Positions 34,648 through 43,369 of a stretch of DNA of 64,000 nt are shown here, piece by piece. Location of the stretch: NCBI GenBank assembly GCA_042701975.1, contig CP170561.1, positions 496,001-560,000 on the forward strand. Reading direction: 5' to 3'. Position 1 is the first letter of the stretch. Every line of letters starts with the position of its first letter. The position numbers were made by a program, and so were the translations under genes. This stretch comes from JAFALK01 sp042701975 (GTDB lineage: Bacteria; Pseudomonadota; Gammaproteobacteria; Burkholderiales; Burkholderiaceae_C). The notes beneath the pieces were generated by a model. That model did no database searches, was not told the origin of the DNA, and saw only the letters and a program-made list of their open reading frames with translations.

Positions 34648-35829
34648 TCAGGAGCGCAGGATCATCAGCCCCTTGAGGTAGTCGCCCTCGGGGAAGCAGA
34701 TGGTCTGCGGATGGTCGGGCGCGGCGGCCACGCGGTCGATGATGGCGCCGTCCACGCCGGCATCCAGGCCCGCGCCGGCCACGATCTTGTGGAACAGGTC
34801 CGGCGCGATGCCGCCGGAGCAGGAGAAAGTGAACAGCAGACCACCCGGCTCCAGCAGCATCAGGCCCAGGCGGTTGATGTCCTTGTAGGCACGCGCCGCC
34901 CGTTCGGCATGCGTGATGGTGGGCGCAAACTTGGGCGGGTCGAGCACGATGGCGTCGAACTTGCGGCCTTCCTTGAGCATGGCACGCAGGGTGGCGTTCA
35001 CGTCGGCGTCCAGCGCTGTGTGGCGCGCGGGGTCGAAGCCGTTGAGTTCAACGTGCGCATTGGCGCGCGCCAGGGCCGGGCCTGAAGAATCCACGCTGAT
35101 GACTTCCTGCGCGCCGCCCGCCAGCGCGGCAACGGAGAAACCGCCCGTGTAGCTGAAGCAGTTGAGCACGCGCTTGGCGCCGTGGTGGCGAACGGCTTCG
35201 GCAAAACGCTTGCGGTTGTCGCGCTGGTCCAGGTAGTAGCCGGTCTTGTGGCCCTCGGCCACATCCAGGCTCAGGCGCCATTCGTGCTCGCGGATGGTCA
35301 GGGCTGTAGCGCCCTCGCCCGCCAGCCAGCCGGTGGCCTCAGGCAGGCCTTCGAGCGCGCGCACGCTGGCGTCCGAGCGCTCGTACAGCCGCGTGAGCCC
35401 GGTCACGGCCAGCAGCGTCTCAACGATCACGCCCTTCCAGCGCTCGACGCCGGCGGCGCCGAACTGCGCCACCAGCGTGTCGCCATAGCGGTCGACGACC
35501 AGACCGGGGATGCCGTCGGCCTCGCCGTGCACGAGGCGCAGCGCGTCCGAGGCGATGGACAGCCGCGCCCGCAGCGCGATGGCGGCCTCGATGCGACGGC
35601 GGAAGAAGGCGGCGTCAATGCGCTCGTCTTCCTTGAAGCTCCAGATGCGAACGCGGATGGCGCTCTTGGGGCTGTAGGCGCCCCAGCCGAGGAAGCTGCC
35701 GTCCAGCGCTTCCACGCGCACGAGTTCGCCCGCGTCAGCGCCGCCCTTGGCGATCGAGCCTTCAAAAACCCAGGGATGGCGCTTTTGCAGCGAGCGTTCC
35801 TTGCCGCCGCGAATGACGATTCTCTTCAT
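34648..35829 (-). CDS. rlmI: 23S rRNA m5C1962-type methyltransferase (RlmI family)
   Basis: The 393-residue protein has an N-terminal PUA domain (about 1-75, IRGGKERSLQKRHPWVFEGS), an EEHD-like middle domain and a C-terminal Rossmann methyltransferase with NCFSYTGGFSVAAL, DSSGPALARA and catalytic-motif region DPPKFAPT; a late Cys in SCSGG is the expected catalytic base. It methylates C1962 of 23S rRNA in E. coli. The gene lies 16 bp upstream of a minus-strand barrel gene's stop. Confidence 0.9.
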   Translation of the reverse strand: MKRIVIRGGKERSLQKRHPWVFEGSIAKGGADAGELVRVEALDGSFLGWGAYSPKSAIRVRIWSFKEDERIDAAFFRRRIEAAIALRARLSIASDALRLVHGEADGIPGLVVDRYGDTLVAQFGAAGVERWKGVIVETLLAVTGLTRLYERSDASVRALEGLPEATGWLAGEGATALTIREHEWRLSLDVAEGHKTGYYLDQRDNRKRFAEAVRHHGAKRVLNCFSYTGGFSVAALAGGAQEVISVDSSGPALARANAHVELNGFDPARHTALDADVNATLRAMLKEGRKFDAIVLDPPKFAPTITHAERAARAYKDINRLGLMLLEPGGLLFTFSCSGGIAPDLFHKIVAGAGLDAGVDGAIIDRVAAAPDHPQTICFPEGDYLKGLMILRS

Positions 35830-35845
35830 GGCCAGTTCTCTTTCC

Positions 35846-37399
35846 TCAGCGACTCAGAGTCCCGTAGGCATAGCCCAGCGAAATCTCGTAGAGCGTCGAG
35901 CTGCTGCGCTGCCCCGCCAGGGTCTGCCAGCGGCCCACGCCGGCGCGCAGGCGCAGGCGCTCGCTCAGGTCCACGAGCATCAGCGCCTCGACCTGGCCGA
36001 CGGGGCCGCGGCCCACCTCCACGCCGCCGCCGCCGGCCGCGCCGGCCAGAGCCTCGGCCGCCAGGTGCACGCCCTTCCACAGCGGCCGGGTCTGCACGCC
36101 CAGGCCCAACGTGGCGACCGAGTAGCCGCCAGCCTGACCCCAAGCCGCGCTGCCGGCCTGCGCCACGCCGTAGAGATTGGGCATCAGCTCGTGGGTCATG
36201 ACGATCACCAGGTGATCGGCGCTGATGGTCTTGCCCGTCTGTGAACGCATGCTGGGCATGCGCTGCACGCTGGCAAAGATCTGCTGCTCGGCGACGCGGC
36301 CGGTGTCCTTGCTGTCGCTGCGGGTGTAGTCGGGCGCGCGGTCCAGCGGGATGGACAGGCCGAGGCGCGCATAGCGCGCCGTGAACGCGCCCGAAGGCGC
36401 GGTCAACATGCCGGCGTCGAGGTGCAGCGAATACCCGGCCGGGCCGAGCCAGCGCAGCGTCGGGCCGGCGCGGAACATCCAGCCGTTGCCGGTGTCCACA
36501 TGGCCACCACCGCCCACGCCCACGCCCAGCTCGCCGCCGATGCGCAGGCGCGGCGAGAACAGCGGCCAGTCCTGGCCGATCTTCACCACGGCGTCCATGT
36601 AGCCGGCCGAGCTGCCGCCTGCCGCCGCCGCATCCAGGCCCCACCAGCTGCCCTCGGCGATGTAGCGGCGCAGGTCGGCGCCGATGATGGGACGGCGCCG
36701 GCCGATGGCCGTGCCGTCGAGATTCTTCGAGCCGTTGGACGGGAAGTAGGCGCCACCGAAGAGGCGCACCTCGTCGATGCCGATGCCGGTGCGCGCGTCG
36801 CTCTTACCGATCAAATCGACGTCGCGCGGGGCAAAGGCGCGAAAGCTCGTCGAGCGGCCAAGCACGGTCGCGATCTGCACGCCGCCGCGCACGGTGCCGG
36901 TCGGATAGCGCAGCTCGGAGACGCCGACGCCGGTGTACCAGCCGTCGTCGAGCTCGGTGCGCAGGGAGACCTCGGGCCGGATCATCAGGCCACCGCCGTA
37001 GGAGATGCCTTCGCCACCGCGACCGCCCCCGGCGCCCGCATACAAGCCTACGGCCAGGTGCGTGCGATCGCTCAAACGCCAGCGCCGCTGCACCGTCACG
37101 CCCCAATTGATCAGGCCGCCGAAGTGGCCCTTGCCCGCGCCGTAGCCGGCCAGGCCGATGCCCCAGTTCTCGTCGACGGCGAACAGGTAGCTCAGGCCGA
37201 TCATCGAGATCTTGGAGCCGTCGGGCATCTTGGCCGGCGTCCAGTTCATCTCAAGCGCCGCGGGCCGACTGCCGGAAGGCCGCACGAAGGGCGTGTCGTG
37301 CTCGTCCTGGACCTGGGCCTGGGCCTGGGCCTGCGCGGCGATGGCGAGGCAGCTGAGCGAGGCAGCAACGGCGATGCGTCGGAAGGGTCGGAACTTCAT
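35846..37399 (-). CDS. Putative outer-membrane beta-barrel protein, unknown family
   Basis: The 517-residue protein has a signal peptide ending in an AQAQAQAQ-type run (residues about 22-31, encoded by hexanucleotide repeats). The rest is Gly- and aromatic-rich alternating strands to the end (YEISLGYAYGTLSR), consistent with a large barrel. The family is not recognised. The ATG overlaps the xerC stop (37396-37399), so it is co-translated with the recombinase gene without an obvious functional link. Confidence 0.6.
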   Translation of the reverse strand: MKFRPFRRIAVAASLSCLAIAAQAQAQAQVQDEHDTPFVRPSGSRPAALEMNWTPAKMPDGSKISMIGLSYLFAVDENWGIGLAGYGAGKGHFGGLINWGVTVQRRWRLSDRTHLAVGLYAGAGGGRGGEGISYGGGLMIRPEVSLRTELDDGWYTGVGVSELRYPTGTVRGGVQIATVLGRSTSFRAFAPRDVDLIGKSDARTGIGIDEVRLFGGAYFPSNGSKNLDGTAIGRRRPIIGADLRRYIAEGSWWGLDAAAAGGSSAGYMDAVVKIGQDWPLFSPRLRIGGELGVGVGGGGHVDTGNGWMFRAGPTLRWLGPAGYSLHLDAGMLTAPSGAFTARYARLGLSIPLDRAPDYTRSDSKDTGRVAEQQIFASVQRMPSMRSQTGKTISADHLVIVMTHELMPNLYGVAQAGSAAWGQAGGYSVATLGLGVQTRPLWKGVHLAAEALAGAAGGGGVEVGRGPVGQVEALMLVDLSERLRLRAGVGRWQTLAGQRSSSTLYEISLGYAYGTLSR

Positions 37400-38322
37400 G
37401 GGCTCTTCGATTTCTTGGCGCGCGGATGCGCTGCGTCGTAGACCTTGGCCAGATGCTGGTAGTCCAAGGCGGTGTAGACCTGGGTGGTCGTGATGTGGGC
37501 GTGGCCCAGCAGCTCCTGCACGGCGCGCAGGTCGCCGCTGGATTGCAGCAGATGCGATGCAAACGAATGGCGCAGCATGTGCGGATGCACGTGCGCCGGC
37601 ATGCCGGCGGCGATGGCGCGGGCCTTGAGCCGGCTGCGGATCTGCGGTGCGCTCAGGCGCCCGCCGCGTGCGCCGACGAAAAGCGCCGGCTCCTCAGCCT
37701 TGGCGCGCAGCCCGCGCAAGGCCAGCCATTGCTGAACGGCCTCGACTGCGTGACGACCCAATGGCACGCTGCGCCGCTTGGAACCCTTGCCCAGCACATG
37801 AGCCTCGCTGTCTTGCAGATCGAGCCAGCCGAGCGCAGCGTTGCTGGCGTTCAGGTCCAGCCCGACGAGCTCGGCCATGCGCAGGCCGCAGCCATAGAGC
37901 AGCTCGACCAGCGCGTGGTCCAGCGCTTCATCGACGGGCGCGCGGCTGGCGTCGCTGTGAGCCGCCAGCTGCACGGCATCGTCGATGGCCAGGGCCTTGG
38001 GCAGCGGCTTGCCGGCCTTGGGCGCGCGCAGGCCCTCGAAGGGATTGACGGCCACCTTGCGGTCGCGGCCCAGCCAGCGGTAGAAGCCACGCCAGCAGGA
38101 CAGGATGAGCGCGATCGTGCGGGGCCCAAGTTCTTCCTCTGCATGCAGCCGCGCGGCAAAGCGGCGCGCCTGCGGGCTGGCGAGTTGGAGCACGGCGATG
38201 CCGTCGCGTTCGAGCTGCGCACTCAGGCGCTTCAGGCCCTCGGCGTAGATCTGCAGCGTGCGCGGGCTGAGCCGGCGCTGCACGCGCAGGTGTTCGAGGT
38301 AGGCGGCTTGCTCTTCGATCAC
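37396..38322 (-). CDS. xerC: Tyrosine recombinase XerC
   Basis: The 308-residue recombinase, with XerD, resolves chromosome dimers at dif. The N-terminal core-binding domain spans residues 1-90. The catalytic set is Arg in YGCGLRMAEL, Lys in GKGSKRR, HxxR in HPHMLRHSFAS, His in LLGHAHI and nucleophile Tyr in TTQVYT. The dapF-DUF484-xerC order is the conserved chromosomal arrangement, so this is the housekeeping enzyme and not a phage integrase. Confidence 0.95.
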   Translation of the reverse strand: MIEEQAAYLEHLRVQRRLSPRTLQIYAEGLKRLSAQLERDGIAVLQLASPQARRFAARLHAEEELGPRTIALILSCWRGFYRWLGRDRKVAVNPFEGLRAPKAGKPLPKALAIDDAVQLAAHSDASRAPVDEALDHALVELLYGCGLRMAELVGLDLNASNAALGWLDLQDSEAHVLGKGSKRRSVPLGRHAVEAVQQWLALRGLRAKAEEPALFVGARGGRLSAPQIRSRLKARAIAAGMPAHVHPHMLRHSFASHLLQSSGDLRAVQELLGHAHITTTQVYTALDYQHLAKVYDAAHPRAKKSKSP

Positions 38323-38341
38323 CGCTGGCTCACCCGGCGGC

Positions 38342-39028
38342 TCACTCGTCGAGCAGACGCGCCAGGGCCGCGCCGGCGATATCGCCGATGCGGGACAGGA
38401 ACTCCGTGCCCATCTCGGCCGTGTAGCGCGTGGGATCGGGCGAGCCGAGCACCAGCAGGCCGAAGCTGCGGCTTTCGCCGTTTTCGACGCGCGACAGCGG
38501 GATCAGCGCCAGCGAGGTGGCTGCGCCGCCCTCGGGCGCATCGAGCCAGCGCGCGGCCTCGAAGCCGGAGTTGATGCCGCAGTACGGCTGGGTCAACGAG
38601 GCGGCGAAGCTCTTGACGTCATCGCTGACCTCGCCTGCAAAGGCCGCACCAACATGGCCATCAGCCACGCCCCACAGGCGCAGGCCGGCCAGCGGGATCA
38701 GGAACTGGTGCTTCAGTTCGGCGCAGAGCAGCTCGGGCAGAGCCGCGGCGCTGCTCGTGCTCATCAGCGCCACGGTCCAGCGGTGCAGGCGATCGGCAAT
38801 GCCGATGTTGTCCTGGCCGTGTCGGATCATGTCCATGATGCGCGACTCCAGACCCTTGATCTTGTCGCGCAGCATCTCGGCCTGGCGCTCCTGCAGCGAC
38901 ACCGTGCGGTGACCATGCGGATGCGCCAGCTGGATGGTGGCCAGCAGCGTGGCATGGCGTTCGAAGAAGCCGGGGGTGTTGACCAGGTAGTCGGCGATGT
39001 CCTGTTCGGTGATGCCTTCGATGCTCAC
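38342..39028 (-). CDS. DUF484 family protein
   Basis: This 228-residue protein opens with the TEQDIADYLVNTPGFFERH signature of DUF484, followed by a helical segment and a GAF-like domain. Its function is unknown. It starts at GTG; GTGA at 39025-39028 overlaps the dapF stop. It is conserved between dapF and xerC in many proteobacteria. Confidence 0.9.
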   Translation of the reverse strand: MSIEGITEQDIADYLVNTPGFFERHATLLATIQLAHPHGHRTVSLQERQAEMLRDKIKGLESRIMDMIRHGQDNIGIADRLHRWTVALMSTSSAAALPELLCAELKHQFLIPLAGLRLWGVADGHVGAAFAGEVSDDVKSFAASLTQPYCGINSGFEAARWLDAPEGGAATSLALIPLSRVENGESRSFGLLVLGSPDPTRYTAEMGTEFLSRIGDIAGAALARLLDE

Positions 39029-39861
39029 AGTGCAATTTCTCCCTCGAAAACAGTTTGGGCCGGGCCCGTCATCAGCACGGAATTCGTGCCGCCTTGCCAT
39101 TCAATGCGCAGATCGCCGCCATGCGTGTGGACTTCCACCGCCGGATCCAGCAGGCCCAGCGAGATGCCAGCCACGACCGCAGCGCAGGCGCCGGTGCCGC
39201 AGGCCAGCGTCTCGCCGGCATCGCGCTCGAAGACGCGCAGGCGCACCTCGGAGCGGCTGACGATTTGCAGGAAGCCGACGTTGACGCGGCGCGGGAAATG
39301 CGGATTCGACTCCATGCGCGGACCGAGCGTCTCGACCGGCGCCGTGTCCACGTCGTCGACCAGCGTGACGGCATGCGGGTTGCCCATCGAGACCGTCACC
39401 CACTCGTGATCCAGCAGCGGCCACAGCTCGGTGTCACCCGCCACGCGCGGCGTCAGACCGAAGGGCGTGAAGGGCAGGCGGTCGAGCTCGAAGATCGGCG
39501 CGCCCATGTCGACCGTGACGCGGCCATCGTCGCGCAGGTGCAGCTCCAGCTGCGCATTGACGGTTTCGACGCGGATGCTGCGCTTGTCCGTCAGCCCCTT
39601 GTCGACCACATAACGCACAAAGCAGCGGGCGCCATTGCCGCAATGCTCGACCTCATCGCCGCTCGCGCCGTTGAAGATGCGGTAGCGGAAATCCACGCCC
39701 GGCGTGTCGGTGCGCTCGATCACGAGGATCTGGTCGCAGCCCACGCCGAAACGGCGATCTCCGAGCGCGCGCAGCTGCTCCGGCTTCAGCGAGAGCGGCG
39801 CGGCCGTGGCGTCGAGCACGACGAAGTCGTTGCCGGCGCCATGCATCTTGGTGAACTTCAT
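39025..39861 (-). CDS. dapF: Diaminopimelate epimerase
   Basis: The 278-residue enzyme interconverts LL- and meso-diaminopimelate for lysine and peptidoglycan. Two catalytic cysteines lie in EHCGNGARC (near residue 73) and LACGTGAC (near 220), with MHGAGNDFVV at the N-terminus. The start MKFTKMHG is canonical and lies 7 bp after the acyltransferase stop. A longer in-frame extension upstream is not supported. Confidence 0.96.
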   Translation of the reverse strand: MKFTKMHGAGNDFVVLDATAAPLSLKPEQLRALGDRRFGVGCDQILVIERTDTPGVDFRYRIFNGASGDEVEHCGNGARCFVRYVVDKGLTDKRSIRVETVNAQLELHLRDDGRVTVDMGAPIFELDRLPFTPFGLTPRVAGDTELWPLLDHEWVTVSMGNPHAVTLVDDVDTAPVETLGPRMESNPHFPRRVNVGFLQIVSRSEVRLRVFERDAGETLACGTGACAAVVAGISLGLLDPAVEVHTHGGDLRIEWQGGTNSVLMTGPAQTVFEGEIAL

Positions 39862-39868
39862 CGGCTGA

Positions 39869-40783
39869 TTATCGCCGGCCATAGAGGGCGGGCTCGCCTT
39901 CCGGCCGCGTCTTGAAGCGCTTGTGGACCCACAGATACTGAGCCGGGTTGGCCCGGATGCGTTCTTCGAGCCAGGCGTGGAAGCGGGTGGCATCGCTAAC
40001 GGCGTCGTCGCTCGGATAGTCGGGCAGCGGATCGCAGGCCTCGATCTCGTAGCCCTGCCCGCCCGGCAGCATGGTGACGATGATGGGCTGCACCTGCATC
40101 TTCAGCGAGGCCGCCATGCGCGAAGGTGCCAGCAAAGTGCAGGCCGGCACGCCGAAGAAGGGCACAAATTCGCTGTCCTTGCGGCCGAAGTCCATGTCCG
40201 GCAGGTTCATGAACAGCCAGCCCTGGCGCACGCGCCGCACCACTTGGCGCACGCCGTCGTGGCGGCTGATCAGCTCGGTCGCGCCGAAACGCTGGCGCAT
40301 GCGGCGCAGCGCGGCGTCAAAGACGGGGTTGCTCTGGCGCTGGTAGATGCTGATGCCCGGGCAGGCCTGCTCCGTCATCAAGAGCGGGCCCACCCATTCG
40401 AGGCCGACGAAATGCGGCGTCAGCCACATCACCGGCTTCTCGCCGCGCAGGCCCTGCTCGGCCAGCTTGACGTTGCCCTTGAAGCGCGTGAGCCGGCGCA
40501 GGCGGCGCTCCGATGAATAGCTCAGCACGCCGCGCTCCAGCAGGCTGCGGGCCAGCCAGCCGAAATGCTCGCGGGCGATGTTTTCGCGCTCGGCAGGCGT
40601 CTTTTCGGGAAAACACAGCTCCAGGTTGCGCAGCGCCACCTTGCGGCGCGAACCGGCCACGCGGTAGAGCAAGGCGCCCAGGCCTCTGCCCAGCAAGGCC
40701 AGCAAGGGCAGCGGCAGCCAGTGCAGCAACCAGAGGCACGCCAGCAGCGCGCGCGCGCCACCATGTTGAAGCTTGATCGGCAT
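39869..40783 (-). CDS. Lipid A biosynthesis acyltransferase (LpxL/HtrB family)
   Basis: The 304-residue protein has one N-terminal membrane helix and the acyltransferase HX4E motif (TPHFVGLEW) near residue 125. It adds a secondary acyl chain to lipid A at the inner membrane. ATG at 40783 has AGGA at good spacing; the ATG at 40789 overlaps the upstream stop, but AGGA then abuts it. Two such genes in tandem suggest distinct acyl positions. Confidence 0.9.
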   Translation of the reverse strand: MPIKLQHGGARALLACLWLLHWLPLPLLALLGRGLGALLYRVAGSRRKVALRNLELCFPEKTPAERENIAREHFGWLARSLLERGVLSYSSERRLRRLTRFKGNVKLAEQGLRGEKPVMWLTPHFVGLEWVGPLLMTEQACPGISIYQRQSNPVFDAALRRMRQRFGATELISRHDGVRQVVRRVRQGWLFMNLPDMDFGRKDSEFVPFFGVPACTLLAPSRMAASLKMQVQPIIVTMLPGGQGYEIEACDPLPDYPSDDAVSDATRFHAWLEERIRANPAQYLWVHKRFKTRPEGEPALYGRR

Positions 40784-40785
40784 CG

Positions 40786-41652
40786 TCATTCCTGGGGGGC
40801 GACGCCGATGTCCAAGCCACGCGGGGCCTTGTAGCGGTTGTAGCTCCAGAGGTATTGGTCCGGGGCCTGGCGGATCAGCATTTCCATGGCGGCATTGACG
40901 GTCGAGGCCGCGGCTTCTGGCGTGTCTTCGGGCCCGATTTCGGGGCCTGGATGGACATGAACGATAAAGCCCCGCCCGCCGCTCAAGCGCTCGCCGCGCA
41001 ACGACAACGCGACGCAACCTGTTTGCTGAACGAGACGGCCGGCCAGGGTCATGGTGTAGGCCGGCTTGCCGAAGAAGGGCACCCAGACACCCAGCCCCTC
41101 TGGAGGCACCTGATCGGGCAGCAGTCCGACGAACTCGCCGCGCCGCAGGGCGCGAATCATCTGCCGCACGCCCGCCAGCGTGGCCGGAGTGGCCAGCAGG
41201 CCGGGCCGGTCGCGCGACTGCTCGACCAGCTCCCGCAGGACGGGCTTGCGCGCCGGACGGAACATGGCCGTCAGAGGCGCGCGCGCACCGAAGCGCTCGG
41301 CAATCGCCTGCGCAATGATCTCGAAACAGCCCAGGTGCGGCGTCAGGATCAGCACGCCGCGCCCTTGCGCCAGCGCCGCCTCCACGAGCGCCACGCCGTG
41401 CCACTGCACGCGCGCGCCCAGCAGTTCGTCCCTGGGCCGCATCCAGATCCAGGGCAGCTCGGCCACCATGCGGCCGGCAGCGGCCACGGCACCGCGCGCC
41501 GCAGCCCACGGCAAGCCGGCGGCGGCCACGTTTTCATGGCAGCGGCGCCGATAGGTGGGCGAGGCCAGGTAGGTGATCCAGCCCAGGAGTGAGCCGATCA
41601 CGTGCAAAAGCCGCAATGGCCAGCGGGACAGGAATCGAAAGAAGGTCAGCAT
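40786..41652 (-). CDS. Lipid A biosynthesis acyltransferase (LpxL/HtrB family)
   Basis: The 288-residue protein has an N-terminal membrane helix (LLHVIGSLLGWITYLA), the HX4E motif TPHLGCFE near residue 105 and GLLPDQVPPEGLGVWVPFFG. It is a paralogue of the adjacent acyltransferase with only moderate resemblance. ATG at 41652; the -10 element of the opposite-strand metK promoter is 7 bp away, so the promoter of this gene must overlap the metK leader. Confidence 0.9.
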   Translation of the reverse strand: MLTFFRFLSRWPLRLLHVIGSLLGWITYLASPTYRRRCHENVAAAGLPWAAARGAVAAAGRMVAELPWIWMRPRDELLGARVQWHGVALVEAALAQGRGVLILTPHLGCFEIIAQAIAERFGARAPLTAMFRPARKPVLRELVEQSRDRPGLLATPATLAGVRQMIRALRRGEFVGLLPDQVPPEGLGVWVPFFGKPAYTMTLAGRLVQQTGCVALSLRGERLSGGRGFIVHVHPGPEIGPEDTPEAAASTVNAAMEMLIRQAPDQYLWSYNRYKAPRGLDIGVAPQE

Positions 41653-41658
41653 GCTTTC

Positions 41659-41664
41659 TATAAT
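41659..41664 (+). promoter_or_regulatory. metK promoter -10 element (TATAAT)
   Basis: Perfect TATAAT with no convincing -35 at 17 bp. Transcription from about 41671 would begin at the first base of the P1 stem of the candidate riboswitch. Confidence 0.5.
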
Positions 41665-41670
41665 GCGCAC

Positions 41671-41726
41671 ATCGCCGAGTTAATGAACTACTTGCAGGGC
41701 GATTCACAAATTCTGCTAAAGCGTTC
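41671..41726 (+). promoter_or_regulatory. Candidate SAM-II-type riboswitch in metK leader
   Basis: P1: AUCGCC (41671-41676) pairs with GGCGAU (41698-41703). The P1 loop then pairs downstream to give a pseudoknot: GCAG (41694-41697) with CUGC (41713-41716), and GAAC (41685-41688) with GUUC (41723-41726). Conserved-looking single-strand elements GAGUUAA, UCACAAA and GCUAAA match the SAM-II layout (GAUUUAA, UGAUAAA, GCUAAA). The GUUC strand can alternatively pair within a hairpin at 41721-41752. The AGGAG site of metK is 43 bases further on. Family assignment is from memory of the consensus. Confidence 0.55.
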
Positions 41727-41780
41727 GCCGCGTCTGGAATGCACGGCAACGCCGGTCAACAGCAAACCAGGAGTGTAAAA

Positions 41781-42962
41781 GTGGCGAACGACTTCCTCTT
41801 CACCTCGGAATCCGTGTCCGAAGGCCATCCCGATAAAGTGGCCGACCAGATCTCGGACGCGATTCTCGACGCAATCTTCACGCAAGACCCGCGCTCTCGC
41901 GTCGCCGCCGAGACGCTGTGCAACACCGGCCTCGTCGTGCTGGCCGGTGAAATCACCACCAACGCCCACGTGGACTACATCCAGGTGGCGCGCGACACCA
42001 TCAAGCGCATCGGTTACGACAACACCGAGTACGGCATCGATTACAAGGGTTGTGCGGTGCTGGTCGCTTATGACAAGCAGAGCAACGACATCGCCCAGGG
42101 CGTGGACCATGCCTCTGACGACCACCTGAACACCGGTGCCGGCGACCAGGGCCTGATGTTCGGCTACGCCTGCGACGAGACGCCCGAGCTGATGCCCGCG
42201 CCGATCTACTACGCCCACCGCCTCGTGGAGCGCCAGGCCCAGCTGCGCAAGGACGGCCGACTGCCTTTCCTGCGCCCGGACGCCAAGAGCCAGGTCACGA
42301 TGCGCTACGTGGACGGCAAGCCGCACTCGATCGACACCGTGGTGCTGTCCACCCAGCACGCGCCCGAAATGAGCCTGGGCGACAAGATGACGCCCGAGTT
42401 CTACGAGGCCATCCGCGAAGAGCTGATCAAGCCCGTGCTGCCCAAGGAATGGCTGACCGCTGATACGAAGTACCTGATCAACCCGACCGGCCGCTTCGTC
42501 ATCGGCGGCCCGCAGGGTGACTGCGGCCTGACCGGCCGCAAGATCATCGTCGACACCTACGGCGGCGCCTGCCCGCACGGTGGTGGCGCCTTCTCGGGCA
42601 AGGATCCGACGAAGGTCGACCGTTCTGCCGCTTACGCAGCCCGTTATGTGGCCAAGAACATCGTCGCCGCCGGCCTGGCCCGCCAGTGCCAGATCCAGGT
42701 GGCCTACGCCATCGGCGTGGCCCGCCCGATGAACGTGACGGTGTACACCGAAGGCACCGGCGTCATCAGCGACGACAAGATCGCGGCCCTGGTGAACGAA
42801 CACTTCGACCTGCGCCCGAAGGGCATCATCCAGATGCTGGACCTGCTGCGCCCGATCTATTCGAAGACGGCTGCCTATGGCCACTTCGGTCGGGAAGAGC
42901 CTGAGTTCACTTGGGAGCGTACCGACAAGGCTGCGGTGCTGCGCGCAGCGGCTGGCTTGTAA
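41781..42962 (+). CDS. metK: S-adenosylmethionine synthase
   Basis: This 393-residue enzyme makes SAM from methionine and ATP. Signature motifs are SESVSEGHPDKVADQISD, GAGDQGLMFGYA and GGGAFSGKDPTKVDRSAAY (phosphate loop). It starts at GTG (41781), with AGGAG 7 bases upstream; the N-terminus VANDFLFTSES fits the family. A 110-base leader carries a candidate SAM-sensing pseudoknot. A rho-independent terminator follows at 42989. Confidence 0.97.
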   Translation: MANDFLFTSESVSEGHPDKVADQISDAILDAIFTQDPRSRVAAETLCNTGLVVLAGEITTNAHVDYIQVARDTIKRIGYDNTEYGIDYKGCAVLVAYDKQSNDIAQGVDHASDDHLNTGAGDQGLMFGYACDETPELMPAPIYYAHRLVERQAQLRKDGRLPFLRPDAKSQVTMRYVDGKPHSIDTVVLSTQHAPEMSLGDKMTPEFYEAIREELIKPVLPKEWLTADTKYLINPTGRFVIGGPQGDCGLTGRKIIVDTYGGACPHGGGAFSGKDPTKVDRSAAYAARYVAKNIVAAGLARQCQIQVAYAIGVARPMNVTVYTEGTGVISDDKIAALVNEHFDLRPKGIIQMLDLLRPIYSKTAAYGHFGREEPEFTWERTDKAAVLRAAAGL

Positions 42963-42988
42963 GCCGCCCCTCAGCGTGAAGACAAGCA

Positions 42989-43014
42989 AGCCGCCCTCGG
43001 GCGGCTTCTTTCAT
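42989..43014 (+). terminator. Rho-independent terminator of metK
   Basis: Stem GCCGCCC-TC-GGGCGGC (42991-43006) flanked by AA and TT, followed by TTCTTTC. It lies 28 bp after the metK stop and runs into the end of the convergent AbrB-like gene. Confidence 0.8.
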
Positions 43015-43211
43015 TTCAGCAAATGAGCACCCTGCAATCGCGCCGCACGCTGGTCAAAGATCAGCAGGGACTTGGTTTTCTCGCGGACGACGATGCTGCC
43101 ATCGGGCATGACCGTCCAGACCAGCCGCGTGCCCGGACCCGCCTGCACGCGTTTCCGGATCTCGGCCGGCACGGTCGTCTGGCCCTTGGCGGTGATGGTG
43201 GATTCGATCAT
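43011..43211 (-). CDS. AbrB/MazE/SpoVT-type DNA-binding protein
   Basis: This 66-residue protein has the swapped-hairpin AbrB N-terminus (STITAKGQTTVPAEIRKRV). Such proteins are often antitoxins, but no PIN or MazF-type toxin gene adjoins it: the 3' side is the metK terminator and upstream is an iron-permease-like gene on the other strand. It is probably a solitary regulator or an orphaned antitoxin. Confidence 0.82.
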   Translation of the reverse strand: MIESTITAKGQTTVPAEIRKRVQAGPGTRLVWTVMPDGSIVVREKTKSLLIFDQRAARLQGAHLLK

Positions 43212-43369
43212 GGCGGATCCCTACTTCTGATTGAATAGCATGCGATCGCCACCGCCGCAGCAAGCTGTCAGGCAACACCTCGCGCACCCCAAGGACAACG
43301 CCGCGTGCAGCGCTGCTTTGTTGCCCGCGGGTCCCCCGATCGCTAAGGTCAGGCCAGGAGGATCCATCC

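Noticed and set aside
37396..38322. XerC-like recombinase as integrase of a genomic island
   Set aside because: It lies in the conserved dapF-DUF484-xerC order with full housekeeping XerC length and motifs; no attachment sites or phage genes are nearby.
39869..41652. HX4E instead of HX4D in both LpxL-like acyltransferases
   Set aside because: Glutamate at this position is normal for the LpxL/HtrB family, including E. coli LpxL as far as I recall, so it is not an anomaly.
43011..43211. Toxin-antitoxin pair at the AbrB/MazE-like gene
   Set aside because: No toxin-like ORF lies on either side; the 157-bp gap upstream holds nothing coding, and downstream is the metK terminator.
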